Assembly: GCA_964650085.1 (NCBI GenBank)
Contig: CAZYSE010000053.1
Coordinates: forward strand, 1-6,989
Direction: 5' to 3'
DNA length: 6,989 bases
Source of the DNA: KLAP211 sp964650085
GTDB lineage: Bacteria; Patescibacteriota; Dojkabacteria; J137
Made by a program: the position numbers and the translations under genes. Every line of letters begins with the position of its first letter. Position 1 is the first letter of the stretch. The notes under the pieces are model-generated. The model did no database searches. It had not been told where the DNA came from and saw only the letters and a list, made by a program, of their open reading frames with translations. Below are positions 6,326 to 6,989 of this stretch, piece after piece.

Positions 6326-6738
6326 AATCTTTCCGCTAGATCACTAACGTTGTTTTTTAATATATCTAATTTTTTCTTCCACAATTCCTCTGACCAAATC
6401 TCAGCCCACTCGCCTACTCCTATAAAAATTGCAGTGGTTAAAATCTGTGCAAAATTTATTAAGCTGTCTGGAATCACAAATCTTCCCTGTGAGTCCATTT
6501 CAACTTCCACTGCTCCTCCTAACAAGAACCTCTTAGTGTCTCTAACACTTAGATTTAAAAGCGACTTTGTATTCACCTCTTCTATCAATTTATTCCATCT
6601 GTTGTCGTCTACAAGAATCAAACAACCTTCGTATCCTCTTGTTACAACGATTTTCCCTTCTAATTCTTCGCGAATTCTTTTTGGAATCGCTATTCTGTTT
6701 TTCTCACCTAATTGTGATGAGTATTCTCCTAATAACAT
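6322..6738 (-). CDS. mraZ: Transcriptional regulator MraZ
   Basis: A 138-residue DNA-binding protein that heads most bacterial division and cell-wall clusters and, where studied, controls its own operon as a ring-shaped oligomer. It has two SpoVT/AbrB-type halves. The first includes MLLGEYSSQLGEKNRIAIP (1-19), in which the usual DxKGR is GEKNR with R15 kept. The second includes MDSQGRFVIP (81-90), with the canonical D-x-x-G-R at 82-86. Length is typical, and the N-terminus matches the family from the first residues, supporting the ATG at 6738. No Shine-Dalgarno is visible. The upstream region carries matching operator repeats. Its final codons overlap the rsmH start by 4 nt. Confidence 0.95.
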   Translation of the reverse strand: MLLGEYSSQLGEKNRIAIPKRIREELEGKIVVTRGYEGCLILVDDNRWNKLIEEVNTKSLLNLSVRDTKRFLLGGAVEVEMDSQGRFVIPDSLINFAQILTTAIFIGVGEWAEIWSEELWKKKLDILKNNVSDLAERL

Positions 6739-6792
6739 TTGCTGTGGCTTGAGTAAAAATAGTTAAAAGTGCAATCTTTTATTTCTCATTCT

Positions 6793-6818
6793 CCACTTTT
6801 CACCACTTATCGCCAGTT
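6793..6818 (-). promoter_or_regulatory. Probable MraZ operator: three direct repeats at 10-nt period
   Basis: On the minus strand AACTGG (6818-6813), AAGTGG (6808-6803) and AAGTGG (6798-6793) lie in a row with 4-nt spacers. MraZ is known to bind TGG-containing direct repeats one helical turn apart upstream of mraZ. The repeats span from the predicted -10 to about +16, the position expected for repression. Spacing and repeats are seen; MraZ binding is inferred. Confidence 0.75.
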
Positions 6819-6843
6819 TATGTGAAAATGATTGCAGTGTCAA
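6815..6843 (-). promoter_or_regulatory. Probable promoter of the mraZ-rsmH-ftsL-ftsI operon
   Basis: A perfect -35 TTGACA (6843-6838) is followed after 17 bases by TAAACT (6820-6815), a 4-of-6 match to the -10 consensus. Transcription would start near 6808, giving a leader of about 70 nt before the mraZ ATG. The -10 overlaps the first operator repeat. Confidence 0.6.
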
Positions 6844-6915
6844 GAATAATAGCACGAAAGTGAGTGGGGACAACGAGAAAATAAAATGGAAAAATGACTT
6901 GGAGGAATTTGGGTG

Positions 6916-6989
6916 TTAGTTTTCCCAGTGTTGGATATTTCGGAATCTTGACTCTAAAGAGTTTACGTCTCTCAAATCAATATTTCCTA
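6916..6989 (-). CDS. Possible C-terminal end of an unidentified protein, cut by the window edge
   Basis: On the minus strand the frame from the right edge is open for 23 codons and ends in TAA at 6918-6916. The peptide ends ESRFRNIQHWEN and is hydrophilic and natural in composition, unlike the two other minus frames. A stretch this short can be open by chance, and the opposite strand also has an open frame with an ATG at 6894 running off the edge. I recognise no family. If real, it would precede mraZ on the same strand, with roughly 70 bases to the mraZ -35. Confidence 0.28.
   Translation of the reverse strand, partial: GNIDLRDVNSLESRFRNIQHWEN

Noticed and set aside
6314..6766. 150-codon plus-strand open frame over mraZ
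   Set aside because: It is the antisense shadow of mraZ, whose family motifs are clear on the other strand.
6844..6989. Structured RNA gene (RNase P RNA, SRP RNA or tmRNA) upstream of mraZ
   Set aside because: None of the conserved core sequences of these RNAs could be found on either strand.

Overview
The window is AT-rich bacterial chromosomal DNA with tightly packed genes and no recognisable insertion sequence, tRNA, rRNA or CRISPR array. Several traits together suggest a Candidate Phyla Radiation (Patescibacteria) genome, perhaps of the Microgenomates or Katanobacteria type. These traits are a threonyl-tRNA synthetase with no N-terminal TGS domain, a CofE-like F420 ligase homologue with no F420 genes nearby, a small division cluster, and no Shine-Dalgarno sequence at any start. 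The lineage is inferred from gene content and style; no marker gene in the window settles it. TGA is used as a normal stop by three genes, so the UGA-glycine code of Gracilibacteria/SR1 does not apply.

Layout: (1) 1-1154, minus strand: the 5' two thirds of thrS, running off the left edge. (2) 1155-1389: a divergent intergenic region whose thrS-proximal part is a degenerate 7-nt array ending at the thrS start codon. (3) 1390-2286, plus strand: a phosphotransferase of the APH / homoserine kinase II type. (4) 2381-3124, plus strand: a CofE-like ligase. (5) 3125-3378: a 254-bp gap between convergent genes. It holds a GC-rich multi-hairpin block bounded by a 9-bp inverted repeat, with a degenerate heptad array on each side. 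(6) 3379-6738, minus strand: a compact division operon transcribed mraZ, rsmH, ftsL-like, ftsI, in which each gene overlaps the next by exactly 4 nt. (7) 6739-6989: the mraZ control region, with a good promoter and three direct repeats at a 10-nt period that look like the MraZ operator, followed by what may be the end of another minus-strand gene.

The four division genes form one functional unit: MraZ as transcription factor, RsmH as 16S rRNA methyltransferase, a one-pass coiled-coil FtsL/DivIC-like protein and the septal transpeptidase FtsI. The operator across the predicted promoter suggests that MraZ controls its own operon. ThrRS and the homoserine-kinase-like protein are divergent neighbours with a possible common link to threonine, but that link is inference. 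The least explained sequence is non-coding: the GC-rich palindromic block and the three heptad arrays, one beside thrS and two beside the block.
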